NCBI GenBank assembly: GCA_964511265.1
Contig: CAZEES010000040.1
Span: 1-5,481 of the forward strand
Length of the DNA stretch: 5,481 bases
Direction: 5' to 3'
Source: Nitrosopelagicus sp964511265
GTDB taxonomy: Archaea > Thermoproteota > Nitrososphaeria > Nitrososphaerales > Nitrosopumilaceae
Below the pieces are notes generated by a model. The model was not told where the DNA came from. It searched no databases and was given only the letters and a program-made list of their open reading frames with translations. A program made the translations under genes and the position numbers. Shown here one piece after another: positions 1 to 5,481 of this stretch (the stretch's first letter is position 1; the number at the start of each line of letters is the position of its first letter).

Positions 1-186
1 AAACCTGAATCTTTAGAACAATCTGATTTTAAATTATGGTTTTCAAATGCTGATGATAACACAGTTGAGGGCATTAAACATAAAACTCAAGATTGTATTG
101 CTGTACAATTTCACCCTGAAGCTGCGCCTGGTCCTTTTGATTGCAAATATGTTTTTGACGAACTAAAAAAATTAATGGAGAAATAA
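1..186 (+). CDS. carA: Carbamoyl phosphate synthase small (glutaminase) subunit, 3' end
   Basis: This is the last 61 codons of CarA, open at the left edge and ending in TAA at 184-186. CarA hydrolyses glutamine and passes ammonia to CarB in the cytoplasm. The visible part is the end of the class I glutamine amidotransferase domain. The motif VQFHPEAAPGP at fragment residues 35-45 carries the His and Glu of the catalytic triad (His38 and Glu40 of the fragment); the nucleophilic Cys lies upstream of the window. The stretch NADDNTVEGIKH just before it is more like the eukaryotic CPSase (NVNDQTNEGIMH in human CPS1, from memory) than E. coli CarA. The 4-bp gap to carB supports one operon. The identification is firm because the partner subunit follows directly. 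Confidence 0.96.
   Translation, partial: KPESLEQSDFKLWFSNADDNTVEGIKHKTQDCIAVQFHPEAAPGPFDCKYVFDELKKLMEK
177..180 (+). promoter_or_regulatory. Possible ribosome binding site of carB
   Basis: GGAG lies inside the last codons of carA, ten bases before the carB ATG. Since carB is an internal operon gene, a Shine-Dalgarno-like element would be expected here rather than a leaderless start. The match is short and the spacing is slightly long, so this is tentative. Confidence 0.35.
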
Positions 187-190
187 AAAC

Positions 191-3100
191 ATGCCAAAAA
201 ATGAATCACTAAAGAAAATCCTAGTGCTTGGAAGTGGTGCAATAAAAATTGGTGAAGCAGGAGAATTTGATTATTCTGGAAGTCAGTGTTTGAAGGCAAT
301 TCATGAAGATGGAATCAAAAGTGTTCTTATCAATCCAAATATTGCTACAATTCAAACAGATACGCGATTTGCAGATCAAGTCTACCTTTTACCAGTAACC
401 CCAAATTATGTAGAATCTATAATTGAAAAAGAAAGACCTGATGGAATTATGTTGGCATATGGTGGACAAACTGCACTAAATTGTGGTGTTAAGTTAGAAG
501 ACTCTGGAATCCTTCAAAAATATGATGTCAAAGTACTTGGAACTCAAGTAAATGGAATCAAAAACACGGAAGATAGGCAGCTTTTCAAAGATTCAATGAA
601 AGAAGCAAGCGTTCCTGTACTGAAAAGTAAAACTGTCACAAATTTTGAGGATGCAAAAAAGACTGCTGAAGAATTATCATATCCTGTAATAATCCGAGTT
701 GCATACACTCTTGGTGGTAGAGGCGGTGGAATTGCTCATAATGAAATTGAATTACATGAAATTGTAGAACGTGGCATTAAGGCTAGTCTTGTAGGTCAAG
801 TTCTAGTCGAAGAATACATTGGACATTGGAAGCAAATTGAATATGAGGTTATGCAAGACTATGATGGAAATAATGTAATTGTTTGTAACATGGAAAATGT
901 TCTTTCCATGAAAGTTCACACTGGAGATAACATTGTAGTTGCACCTTCCCAAACAATTAACAATAATGAATATCATATGTTGCGTACAGCAGCTTTACGT
1001 GCTACAAAACATGTTGGAATCGTAGGTGAGTGTAACATTCAGTATGCACTGGATGCTGACTCTGACCGATATGTTGCAATTGAAATCAACCCTCGACTCT
1101 CACGTTCTTCAGCACTTGCTAGCAAGGCAACTGGTTATCCGCTAGCATACATGTCTGCAAAGATTGGATTAGGATACAATTTATCAGAACTTGTAAACAG
1201 AATAACAAAAAGCACTACCGCATGCTTTGAACCATCACTTGATTATGTTGTTTGTAAACATCCACGATGGGATTTCTCAAAATTTGAACTTGTTAATCGC
1301 AAATTAGGCGTAACGATGAAATCTGTTGGCGAAGTCATGGCTGTGGGACGAACCTTTGAAGAATCTCTGCAAAAAGCAATCAGAATGCTTGACATCGGAA
1401 ATGATGGACTAGTTTTGAATCGTTCAAACGATGAAAAAATATCTGAAGAAGATCTTGAATACAAACTTTCACATCATGATGACCAAATATTGTATAATGT
1501 TGCAATTGCGTTAAAGATGGGAATATCTGTTGATAGAATATACAAATTATCTGCAATTGATCCTTGGTTTATAGAAAAAATTCAAAATATTATAAACACT
1601 GAATCCCAACTCAAAGAATCTGAACTAAATGAATCCGTCTTGAGGAAAGCAAAAAAGATGGGATTCTCTGATAATCAAATTGCACGTGTAAAAGAAAAAA
1701 CCACTGATGAAGTACGTGAAATCCGAAAAAACTTTGGAATCATTCCTGCTGTCAAACAAATTGATACTTTAGCTGCAGAATGGCCTGCAGTTACAAATTA
1801 TCTTTATCTGACTTATGGCGGAAATTCAAATGATATTCAAGTCTCTCCAGATGAAAAAGGAGTAATTGTAGTTGGCGCAGGTCCATACAGAATTGGAAGT
1901 AGTGTTGAATTTGATTGGGGGACTGTGAACATGGTGTGGGGCCTTCAAGAAAATGGCGAAAAGAATGTATCAGTTGTAAACTGTAATCCTGAAACTGTAT
2001 CCACTGATTATGATATATGTGCCCGATTATATTTTGAAGAGCTAACCCAAGAAAGACTTCTTGACATTGCAGAATTTGAAAACCCTAAAGGTGTAATCAC
2101 TTGTGTTGGTGGACAAACCGCAAATAATCTGACTCCTGGACTTGCACAACGTGGAATCAATATTATGGGTACGAGTGCAATTGATGTTGACAGAGCTGAA
2201 GACCGTTCAAAATTTAGTGCAGAATTAGACAAGCTTCACATACAGCAACCAAAATGGCAAGCATTTTCAAATATAACTGAAGCAAGAAACTTTGCACAGG
2301 ATGTGGGCTTTCCAGTAATTGTTAGACCTTCATATGTTCTGTCTGGTGCAGCCATGAAAGTTGTATGGTCTCAAGATGAACTTAAAATGTATGTGAAAGA
2401 GGCTACGGATGTATCTCCAGATCATCCAGTTGTAATTTCAAAATTCATGTTAGATTCACTTGAAGTAGATGTTGATGGAATTAGTAATGGAAAAGAAGTA
2501 GTTATAGGTGCAATAGTGGAACATATTGATTCTGCAGGAGTTCATTCTGGTGATGCAATGATGTGTATTCCTCCATGGCGTCTTAATAACAAAATAATTG
2601 AAACCATTAATGACTATACTAAAAAAATTGCATTAACATTTAATGTTAAGGGTCCATTCAATCTACAATTTCTTGTTCATGATAATCATGTTTATGTTAT
2701 AGAGCTTAACATTAGGGCGTCACGTTCAATGCCTTTTGTGTCAAAACTAGTAAAAACTAATCTTATCTCACTTGCCTCCAAAGCAATTCTTGGCAAGCCG
2801 CTTCCTAAAATTCCGGAAAATAAATGGCAAAAAATTCACAATTATGGAATTAAAGTCCCACAATTTTCATTTATGCAACTCGATGGAGCTGACATTGCAT
2901 TAGGAGTGGAGATGCAATCTACAGGAGAAGCTGCATGTTTTGGAAATAGTTTCTATGATGCATTATCAAAAGGTTTGACATCTGTTGGTTACAATTTACC
3001 TGATAAAGGAACTGCGCTAGTTACTGTTGGAGGATCTCAAAATAAAGAAAAACTGTTACCTTCAATTGCTAAACTTAAACAACTGGGATTCAAGATTTTA

Positions 3101-3433
3101 GCAACAGAACATACTGCTGAATTCTTTGAAGACAAAGTTGGAGATATAGAAATTGTATACAAAATCTCAGAGCCCGAACGTAAACCAAATATCTCTGATT
3201 TACTATATGAGAAAAAGATTGATTTTATTATCAATATTCCAAGCACCATTTCTTTGGAAAAATATGTTGGAATGTTAGATGATGAATATCAAATTCGAAG
3301 AAAATCTCTTGAATTAGGAATTCCTGTACTTACTACAATTGAATTGGCTGACTCTTTTGTAAAGACATTAGAATGGTTACAAAATAATGAGACAACAAAA
3401 GATCCTATTGAACCATATGATGCACTTGAATGA
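191..3433 (+). CDS. carB: Carbamoyl phosphate synthase large subunit
   Basis: This cytoplasmic enzyme makes carbamoyl phosphate from bicarbonate, ammonia supplied by CarA and two ATP, feeding pyrimidine and arginine synthesis. At 1080 residues it matches E. coli CarB (1073) and has all four parts: first ATP-grasp half (about 1-400), oligomerisation domain (about 401-550), second ATP-grasp half (about 551-930) and MGS-like allosteric domain (about 940-1080). Visible active-site residues in the first half are Arg129, Arg169, the Gly-rich loop GGRGGG (175-180), His243, Gln284, Glu298 and Asn300. In the second half they are Arg672, Arg712, His785, Gln826, Glu838 and Asn840. Both halves therefore look catalytically intact. 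Several motifs follow the eukaryotic CPSase: GEFDYSGSQ, VGECNIQ, KQIDTLAAEWP, GSSVEFDW, RPSYVLSGAAM, and NIRASRS in place of NPRAART. The ATG start gives the standard N-terminus MPK and lies 4 bp after carA. Confidence 0.98.
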   Translation: MPKNESLKKILVLGSGAIKIGEAGEFDYSGSQCLKAIHEDGIKSVLINPNIATIQTDTRFADQVYLLPVTPNYVESIIEKERPDGIMLAYGGQTALNCGVKLEDSGILQKYDVKVLGTQVNGIKNTEDRQLFKDSMKEASVPVLKSKTVTNFEDAKKTAEELSYPVIIRVAYTLGGRGGGIAHNEIELHEIVERGIKASLVGQVLVEEYIGHWKQIEYEVMQDYDGNNVIVCNMENVLSMKVHTGDNIVVAPSQTINNNEYHMLRTAALRATKHVGIVGECNIQYALDADSDRYVAIEINPRLSRSSALASKATGYPLAYMSAKIGLGYNLSELVNRITKSTTACFEPSLDYVVCKHPRWDFSKFELVNRKLGVTMKSVGEVMAVGRTFEESLQKAIRMLDIGNDGLVLNRSNDEKISEEDLEYKLSHHDDQILYNVAIALKMGISVDRIYKLSAIDPWFIEKIQNIINTESQLKESELNESVLRKAKKMGFSDNQIARVKEKTTDEVREIRKNFGIIPAVKQIDTLAAEWPAVTNYLYLTYGGNSNDIQVSPDEKGVIVVGAGPYRIGSSVEFDWGTVNMVWGLQENGEKNVSVVNCNPETVSTDYDICARLYFEELTQERLLDIAEFENPKGVITCVGGQTANNLTPGLAQRGINIMGTSAIDVDRAEDRSKFSAELDKLHIQQPKWQAFSNITEARNFAQDVGFPVIVRPSYVLSGAAMKVVWSQDELKMYVKEATDVSPDHPVVISKFMLDSLEVDVDGISNGKEVVIGAIVEHIDSAGVHSGDAMMCIPPWRLNNKIIETINDYTKKIALTFNVKGPFNLQFLVHDNHVYVIELNIRASRSMPFVSKLVKTNLISLASKAILGKPLPKIPENKWQKIHNYGIKVPQFSFMQLDGADIALGVEMQSTGEAACFGNSFYDALSKGLTSVGYNLPDKGTALVTVGGSQNKEKLLPSIAKLKQLGFKILATEHTAEFFEDKVGDIEIVYKISEPERKPNISDLLYEKKIDFIINIPSTISLEKYVGMLDDEYQIRRKSLELGIPVLTTIELADSFVKTLEWLQNNETTKDPIEPYDALE

Positions 3434-3446
3434 CTTTCCTAAATAC

Positions 3447-4196
3447 TCACAAAACTTGACTAATTATTGACTCATTTCCGATTATTGTTCCATCCAATGT
3501 GGCAATCCTGGCCATGGACACATCCTTGATTTTCTCAACTATCGGTGAAATTGATCTTTTGTAAAATCTCTTTTCAGTTGCGTAGAAATACGGATTAAAT
3601 GATGGAATAATTGTAATGTTAATCTCTCCTGTAGACGATGAGAAAATTTTTGATTTTGTAGTTTTTATCGATATCCAAATTCTTTCTCCATTAAGTAATG
3701 AATTTTTATCAAAGTATACTGGATGAACATGTCCCATGATGATATTGTTTACACTTGAATAATTTTCAGATGGCATCGTATGTCCATGTGTTAATAAAAC
3801 GTCATCGATGATCATTCCCTTGGAACTACTCACTGTTACATAATCTGGAATTAATCTTTCAATATTTGCATCATGATTTCCCGGAATTAAAATTATATCT
3901 AATGAATTTTTTATTTCTTCAAAAAAATATGGTACATCATCCCATTCGGAACTTGTTATATTTTGTATACTTGATTTAATATCTCCTAAAAGAATTAATG
4001 AATCTGGATTTTCATTTCCAATAATTTTTTTGATATTTGAAATAATCTCATTTACTGAAGAATTTTTCTTATTAGTTATTTTATTTGATGAAAATTTGTG
4101 TTCAAATCCAATATGAAGATCTGATATAACAAGATTCTTTTTATCCCCTTCAAGAATTAATGCGGGTTCTGAATCAATTATTCTTGTACTTACCAT
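3447..4196 (-). CDS. SbcD/Mre11-related (ICC-like) metallophosphoesterase
   Basis: This 249-residue protein is a calcineurin-like metallophosphoesterase with the full two-metal motif set. Numbered from the chosen ATG these are DLHIG (26-30), LLGD (69-72), GNHD (106-109), THGH (136-139) and GHVHP (155-159). Size and motif spacing fit the archaeal SbcD/Mre11-related family (COG1407-type), a single compact domain without the capping domain of true Mre11. It probably hydrolyses a phosphodiester; the substrate cannot be read from sequence. No signal peptide or membrane segment is seen, so it is cytoplasmic. A TTG one codon earlier (4197-4199) could also start the gene. I chose ATG because an AT-rich hexamer is centred about 26 bp before it, fitting a leaderless transcript. 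It converges with carB (13-bp gap) and diverges from the SWIM gene (33-bp gap). Its C-terminal tail after about residue 205 lacks known motifs. Confidence 0.9.
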   Translation of the reverse strand: MVSTRIIDSEPALILEGDKKNLVISDLHIGFEHKFSSNKITNKKNSSVNEIISNIKKIIGNENPDSLILLGDIKSSIQNITSSEWDDVPYFFEEIKNSLDIILIPGNHDANIERLIPDYVTVSSSKGMIIDDVLLTHGHTMPSENYSSVNNIIMGHVHPVYFDKNSLLNGERIWISIKTTKSKIFSSSTGEINITIIPSFNPYFYATEKRFYKRSISPIVEKIKDVSMARIATLDGTIIGNESIISQVL

Positions 4197-4201
4197 CAAG
4201 A

Positions 4202-4207
4202 TTATAC
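4202..4207 (+). promoter_or_regulatory. Candidate TATA box for the SWIM gene
   Basis: TTATAC is centred about 25.5 bp before the ATG at 4230, the distance expected for an archaeal TATA box and a leaderless mRNA. It begins only 6 bp from the divergent phosphoesterase start, so any upstream BRE would overlap that gene's first codons. Confidence 0.4.
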
Positions 4208-4219
4208 GTTTGTCTTAGA

Positions 4220-4225
4220 TTAATT
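4220..4225 (-). promoter_or_regulatory. Candidate TATA box for the phosphoesterase gene
   Basis: On the minus strand this reads AATTAA, centred about 26 bp before the ATG at 4196. It is a weak match to a TATA box and is supported mostly by position. It sits 5 bp from the start codon of the divergent SWIM gene. Confidence 0.3.
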
Positions 4226-4229
4226 CCTT

Positions 4230-4532
4230 ATGTCTGCTAAGCAAGATAAAATCAATTCTATAGTAGAAGAACGACGTGTAAAACTACACTTGTTTAAGCC
4301 AAGTAAACGAGAAATCTGGACTATAGTTGGAAAAGAAAAAGAACATTGGATTGATCCTTATTCGGATTTTTGTTCATGTCCTGGATATTATTTTGGTATG
4401 ATTAAAAACAATACTCCGTGTTATCATTTGGAATCAATTTCTATAGCAAAAAAAGAAAATAAATTTGAAATTATCGAATTCATTGATGATGAATACGAAT
4501 CATTCATTTCTGGAATTGTTAGCGATTTGTAA
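4230..4532 (+). CDS. Small SWIM zinc-finger protein, possibly Sws1/Shu2-like
   Basis: This 100-residue soluble protein carries one SWIM zinc-finger motif, CxC-x13-CxH, with zinc ligands Cys48, Cys50, Cys64 and His66. A charged N-terminal region (about 1-28) and two predicted strands (WTIVG and HWIDPY, 30-44) precede it; an acidic C-terminal tail follows (about 79-100). SWIM domains bind DNA or protein partners, and the Sws1/Shu2 family, which assists Rad51-type recombinases, has small archaeal members. That family is described as having CxHxxA; here the position after CxHxx is Ser69, so membership is uncertain. The gene diverges from an SbcD/Mre11-related phosphoesterase with only 33 bp between start codons and converges with an unknown gene at its 3' end. 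The ATG start fits the TATA-like element 26 bp upstream. The motif is certain; the role is inferred. Confidence 0.85.
   Translation: MSAKQDKINSIVEERRVKLHLFKPSKREIWTIVGKEKEHWIDPYSDFCSCPGYYFGMIKNNTPCYHLESISIAKKENKFEIIEFIDDEYESFISGIVSDL
4448..4463 (-). terminator. Possible T-rich terminator of the 99-residue gene
   Basis: Read on the minus strand this is a T-dominated tract including seven consecutive T and then TTTT and TTT. It lies about 70 bp past the stop of the minus-strand gene at 4534-4833, inside the 3' part of the convergent SWIM gene. Archaeal termination often uses oligo-T without a hairpin, so it is a candidate, but AT-rich coding sequence produces such runs by chance. Confidence 0.22.
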
Positions 4533-4533
4533 T

Positions 4534-4833
4534 CTATTCTAGTTTAATCTCAAAAAGATCATCTTTTGAAACTCCTTTCCAAACACCAATCATTCCTTCA
4601 GGTTCACAGTCTTCTACGGCTGTAATTTGCTGAATTTTGATGTGGTCTGGATTTGGAGGCATCCAAAGCATTGCCATATAGTCTCCGACTTCACCTGCTT
4701 GTTTTGGGTCTGCCATGACTATGTTCTCTTTTTGAAATCCATTACTTGCTAATGCATTCAGTGACTTTTCATGTAAGTCCATTCTTCCATGAGTGAAAAG
4801 ATAGACTTTCTTACTTGAATCTACATCTGTCAT
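4534..4833 (-). CDS. Conserved-looking small protein of unknown function
   Basis: I do not recognise this 99-residue protein. It is mildly acidic and soluble, with no signal peptide or membrane segment. It opens with a short polar tail, then a probable strand (VYLFTHG, 10-16), a helix (about 19-31) and a second strand (NIVMADP, 37-43), suggesting a small alpha/beta fold. A middle segment holds WMPPNP (57-62), and the C-terminal half looks strand-rich (IKIQQITAV, MIGVWKG, FEIKLE). One Cys (76) and three His (15, 21, 64) do not form a recognisable metal site. Coding status is supported by the uninterrupted frame, the plausible protein composition, a TATA-like element about 26 bp before the ATG, and tight packing: its stop is 1 bp from that of the convergent SWIM gene. 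It is probably a lineage-restricted archaeal family; this is inference. Confidence 0.75.
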   Translation of the reverse strand: MTDVDSSKKVYLFTHGRMDLHEKSLNALASNGFQKENIVMADPKQAGEVGDYMAMLWMPPNPDHIKIQQITAVEDCEPEGMIGVWKGVSKDDLFEIKLE

Positions 4834-4856
4834 ACTTTATGTGAATAAATTGTGCA

Positions 4857-4862
4857 AATAAA
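4857..4862 (-). promoter_or_regulatory. Candidate TATA box for the 99-residue gene
   Basis: On the minus strand this reads TTTATT, centred about 26.5 bp before the ATG at 4833, which fits a leaderless transcript. A second TTTATT lies nearer the start but is too close to act as the TATA box. Confidence 0.38.
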
Positions 4863-4888
4863 TCTAGTTCATAGAAAAGCATTAGATA

Positions 4889-4894
4889 TTTAAA
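4889..4894 (+). promoter_or_regulatory. Candidate TATA box for the secreted-protein gene
   Basis: TTTAAA, within the palindrome ATTTAAAT, is centred 25.5 bp before the ATG at 4917. This is the usual TATA-to-start distance for leaderless archaeal mRNAs. The 83-bp gap to the divergent gene leaves room for two separate promoters. Confidence 0.42.
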
Positions 4895-4916
4895 TTACTT
4901 AAAAAAACGACTGAGC

Positions 4917-5481
4917 ATGACTTCGGCAGACAAATTTGGTGTCATTTTCACAATTGTATTTGTTGCTGCAATGATCGCTATAATGGGTGGTGCATTACAA
5001 CCAGACTCTACTCCTTCTACACCAAGCGTTACTGCGCCCGCACAAACATATTCTCCTCCTCCAGCTCCAGTAGAAACACAACCAACTGTAGCTCCTGAAG
5101 CAGCCCCCCAAACCTCATCAAGTGAAAATTTGAAATATACAATTCGTGGTGGAATAGTTGACTCTATTTCTCAAGATGAACATCACAATGCAGTTAAAAT
5201 TATCATGGATTCAAGACTTGATGGTCAATTAACAATTACATTAACTTCTGATTCAGTTGTTCCATTTGATGATGGAACGTACTTTGTAACTGTTGATGGC
5301 GAAGAGGTTGACTTTACTCAAGTTGGGAAAAAATTAATAATTGACTTTATGGCAAATTCTCAAAAAATTATGATTTTCGGTGAGGGACATACATCTGATG
5401 GTCATGATGATAAACATGAATCTATGATGGCAGCAGAAGCCGCAGAAGCCGCAGAAGCCGCAGAAGCCGCAGAAGCCGCAG
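4917..5481 (+). CDS. Membrane-anchored or secreted beta-domain protein with Ala/Glu repeat, 5' part
   Basis: The reading frame is open for 188 codons to the right edge and continues beyond it. Residues 7-27 are a single hydrophobic segment (FGVIFTIVFVAAMIAIMGGAL), either a signal peptide, perhaps cut near Ala26, or a membrane anchor. A Pro/Thr/Ser/Ala-rich linker (about 28-69) follows, as expected outside the cell. Residues 72-155 look like one beta-sandwich-type domain, opening YTIRGGIVDSI and containing LDGQLTITL and YFVTVDGEEVDF. I recall similar domains in many thaumarchaeal secreted proteins, some with PEFG-CTERM tails; no tail is visible here. A His/Asp-rich stretch (156-168, with His158, His163 and His167) precedes an Ala-Glu-Ala tandem repeat from residue 173 onward that probably forms a long helix or coiled coil. 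Function is unknown; a cell-surface role is likely. The ATG is favoured by the hydrophobic N-terminus and the TATA-like element upstream. Confidence 0.85.
   Translation, partial: MTSADKFGVIFTIVFVAAMIAIMGGALQPDSTPSTPSVTAPAQTYSPPPAPVETQPTVAPEAAPQTSSSENLKYTIRGGIVDSISQDEHHNAVKIIMDSRLDGQLTITLTSDSVVPFDDGTYFVTVDGEEVDFTQVGKKLIIDFMANSQKIMIFGEGHTSDGHDDKHESMMAAEAAEAAEAAEAAEAA
5433..5481 (+). repeat. Perfect 9-bp tandem repeat (GCAGAAGCC) inside a gene
   Basis: Five exact copies of GCAGAAGCC run from 5433 to 5477, followed by the first four bases of a sixth at the window edge. It encodes Ala-Glu-Ala in frame, so copy-number change would lengthen or shorten the protein without a frameshift. The tract is far richer in GC than its surroundings, and the exact identity at third codon positions points to recent slippage. 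The full length lies outside the window. Confidence 0.97.

Noticed and set aside
111..299. Minus-strand open frame of 62 codons across the carA-carB junction
   Set aside because: It is antisense to two clearly identified genes and encodes a low-complexity Phe/Leu/His-rich product; a shadow frame.
1243..1464. Minus-strand open frame inside carB
   Set aside because: Ser-rich shadow of the conserved CarB frame with no independent support.
2008..2232. Minus-strand open frame inside carB
   Set aside because: Antisense to the strongly conserved start of the second ATP-grasp half; no promoter or recognisable protein.
3037..3249. Minus-strand open frame inside carB
   Set aside because: Ser/Ile-rich shadow frame opposite the allosteric domain.
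3647..3666. T-runs on the plus strand as a carB terminator
   Set aside because: They lie more than 200 bp past the carB stop, inside the coding part of the convergent gene, and similar runs are frequent in this AT-rich sequence.
3447..4833. Defence or toxin-antitoxin system
   Set aside because: The genes are not co-directional, none shows toxin, nuclease-effector or antitoxin motifs beyond the phosphoesterase, and base composition matches the flanking carB, so there is no sign of an acquired island.
4834..4916. Small RNA or riboswitch in the 83-bp divergent gap
   Set aside because: No stable hairpin is seen; the content is explained by two TATA-like elements facing opposite ways.
5433..5481. 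CRISPR array or mobile-element terminal repeat
   Set aside because: The units are 9 bp, contiguous without spacers, and in frame within an open coding sequence.

Overview
The window is AT-rich and reads as ordinary, densely packed archaeal chromosome. The likely source is a marine ammonia-oxidising thaumarchaeon (Nitrososphaerota, Nitrosopumilus-like). Four things suggest this: the low GC content; TATA-like hexamers centred about 26 bp before several start codons, the leaderless pattern; a secreted beta-domain protein of a kind I associate with this phylum; and a carA-carB pair whose sequence is closer to eukaryotic carbamoyl phosphate synthetase than to the E. coli enzyme. The assignment rests on remembered family sequences, not on a search.

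Layout. Positions 1-186 hold the 3' end of carA, the glutaminase subunit. After a 4-bp gap comes a complete carB (191-3433), the 1080-residue synthetase subunit. Together they make carbamoyl phosphate for pyrimidine and arginine synthesis. Convergent to carB, 13 bp away, is an SbcD/Mre11-related (ICC-like) metallophosphoesterase (3447-4196, minus strand). It is transcribed divergently from a 100-residue SWIM zinc-finger protein (4230-4532), and only 33 bp separate the two start codons. The SWIM gene converges, with a 1-bp gap, on a 99-residue protein of unknown function (4534-4833, minus strand). After an 83-bp divergent promoter region, a membrane-anchored or secreted protein (from 4917) runs off the right end inside a perfect 9-bp tandem repeat encoding Ala-Glu-Ala.

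How the genes relate. carA and carB form one enzyme and almost certainly one operon. The phosphoesterase and SWIM gene share a very short bidirectional promoter region. Both families have links to DNA recombination and repair (Mre11/SbcD; Sws1/Shu2), so a shared role is plausible but unproven. The other two genes show no functional tie to them. No RNA gene, CRISPR array, insertion sequence or prophage was seen, and no stretch over 300 bp lacks a gene. I did not find a clear new multi-gene system. The best leads are the phosphoesterase/SWIM pair, the eukaryote-like CPSase, and the repeat-bearing surface protein.
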